Below, piece by piece: positions 63,424 through 64,000 of a stretch of 64,000 nucleotides of DNA (positions are counted from its first letter, which is position 1; every line of letters starts with the position of its first letter). The translations under genes and the position numbers were made by a program. Source of the stretch: Gp6-AA40 sp035263125 (GTDB taxonomy: Bacteria; Acidobacteriota; Vicinamibacteria; Vicinamibacterales; UBA2999); assembly GCA_035263125.1 (NCBI GenBank), contig DATFRP010000258.1:45312-109311 (forward strand), written 5' to 3'. The notes under the pieces were generated by a model. It worked only from the letters and a program-made list of their open reading frames with translations. It had not been told where the DNA came from and searched no databases.

Positions 63424-64000
63424 CTACTTCACGCCTCCGGACGCAGCCGACGCCATCGTCTTCTCCTGCTGGCGCGCCTTCTCGAGTGCCTGGTCGATGC
63501 TGAAGCTGGCCGGTTTCTGCCGCGGTGGGAAATCCCTGAAGGTCTTGAGGAACTCACCCACCATGGCCTGAGCCGGCACCAGCAGGAACGCGCGATCGGC
63601 CATCCACTTTTCGTAGAACACCGATCCGTCGATATCGCCACGCTCGAACGGATCACTCCTCAGGTTGTAGATCTTCGGGACTCGCATCGAGACGAGCGGT
63701 TCGCGCCAGACCGCGAGACCATGCGCCCGTTGCTCGACGAACGTCGCCTTCCACTGCGCATAGCGCAACGCCATCAGATCGCCGTCGTCGCTCCAGTAGA
63801 GGAAGCCTTTGCGCGGGTTCTCCTTGACCTCCCCCTTGAGGAATGGCAGCAGGTTATAGCCGTCGATGCAGACCTTGAATGTCTTGCTGCCGGCCTTGTG
63901 GCCCTTCTTCAACTTCTCGACGATGTCGGGCTCGCCTCCAGCCGCGACGAGCGTGGGCAGCATGTCGGTGTGCGAGAAGATCTCGTTGGAGACGCTCCCC
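63424..64000 (-). CDS. type I sulfatase, C-terminal part (N-terminus outside window)
   Basis: 192 codons open to the right edge, beginning with a segment SNEIFSHTDMLPTLV that is typical of the sulfatase region after the catalytic core. The rest matches the C-terminal third of the sulfatase at 47502-49049, with WSDDGDLMALRY, VSMRVPKIYNLRSDPFERGD and the tail FPPRQKPASFSIDQALEKA. The formylglycine site lies beyond the window. It is upstream of aspD on the same strand, 17 bases apart, so it probably shares the operon promoter. Substrate unknown. Confidence 0.9.
   Translation of the reverse strand, partial: GSVSNEIFSHTDMLPTLVAAGGEPDIVEKLKKGHKAGSKTFKVCIDGYNLLPFLKGEVKENPRKGFLYWSDDGDLMALRYAQWKATFVEQRAHGLAVWREPLVSMRVPKIYNLRSDPFERGDIDGSVFYEKWMADRAFLLVPAQAMVGEFLKTFRDFPPRQKPASFSIDQALEKARQQEKTMASAASGGVK

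Overview
The window is high-GC bacterial DNA and looks like an Acidobacteriota chromosome, most likely near the Vicinamibacteria. The reasons are a MacB-type permease of the large acidobacterial orphan family, a VWFA-domain protein of the acidobacterial type, two paralogous secreted 'DGKPNLSG' proteins, a Ser/Thr kinase fused to TolB-like beta-propeller repeats, and abundant two-component regulators. The taxonomy is inferred from gene content only. I saw no rRNA, tRNA, CRISPR array, transposase or phage gene.

Layout. 1-10.4 kb: fatty-acid degradation (quinone oxidoreductase, MaoC hydratase, FadB-type fusion, two acyl-CoA dehydrogenases, acyl-CoA ligase, SDR, MFS transporter) around a TetR-type operator palindrome at 7063-7078. 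10.4-18.2 kb: a decayed metallo-beta-lactamase-fold gene, a PAP2 phosphatase, an ICMT-like methyltransferase, an AAA ATPase, a diheme c-type cytochrome and the large permease. 18.3-27.5 kb: FtsH, the kinase-propeller protein, a secreted acidobacterial protein, a TPR/gluzincin peptidase and a hybrid sensor kinase. 27.5-33.7 kb: a HupE/UreJ - DUF4331 - TPR lipoprotein cluster divergent from a TonB-dependent receptor, which looks like a metal-uptake module. 33.7-42.2 kb: envelope proteins, two FixJ-type regulators, a MASE1 kinase and small membrane proteins. 42.1-49.1 kb: formylglycine-generating enzyme, a DUF1254/DUF1214 gene behind a near-consensus sigma-54 promoter, NlpE-like and VWA proteins, and a sulfatase. 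49.2-55.3 kb: a regulatory block (NarL-type regulator, NarX-type kinase, sigma-54 activator, Crp/Fnr regulator) with a decayed kinase remnant. 55.6-58.9 kb: a HAD phosphatase and exported proteins. 58.97-64 kb: a tight run of sulfatase, aspartate 4-decarboxylase, periplasmic L-asparaginase and aspartate:alanine antiporter.

The most interesting functional unit is the last one. Asparagine can be deamidated to aspartate outside the cytoplasm, exchanged inward for alanine and decarboxylated to alanine, which would consume a cytoplasmic proton and help generate proton-motive force. The most unusual DNA-level feature is a set of long intergenic inverted repeats. Some are built from iterated short words. 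One family has a shared 15-base core and perfectly paired arms, and one of its copies lies inside a membrane-protein reading frame.
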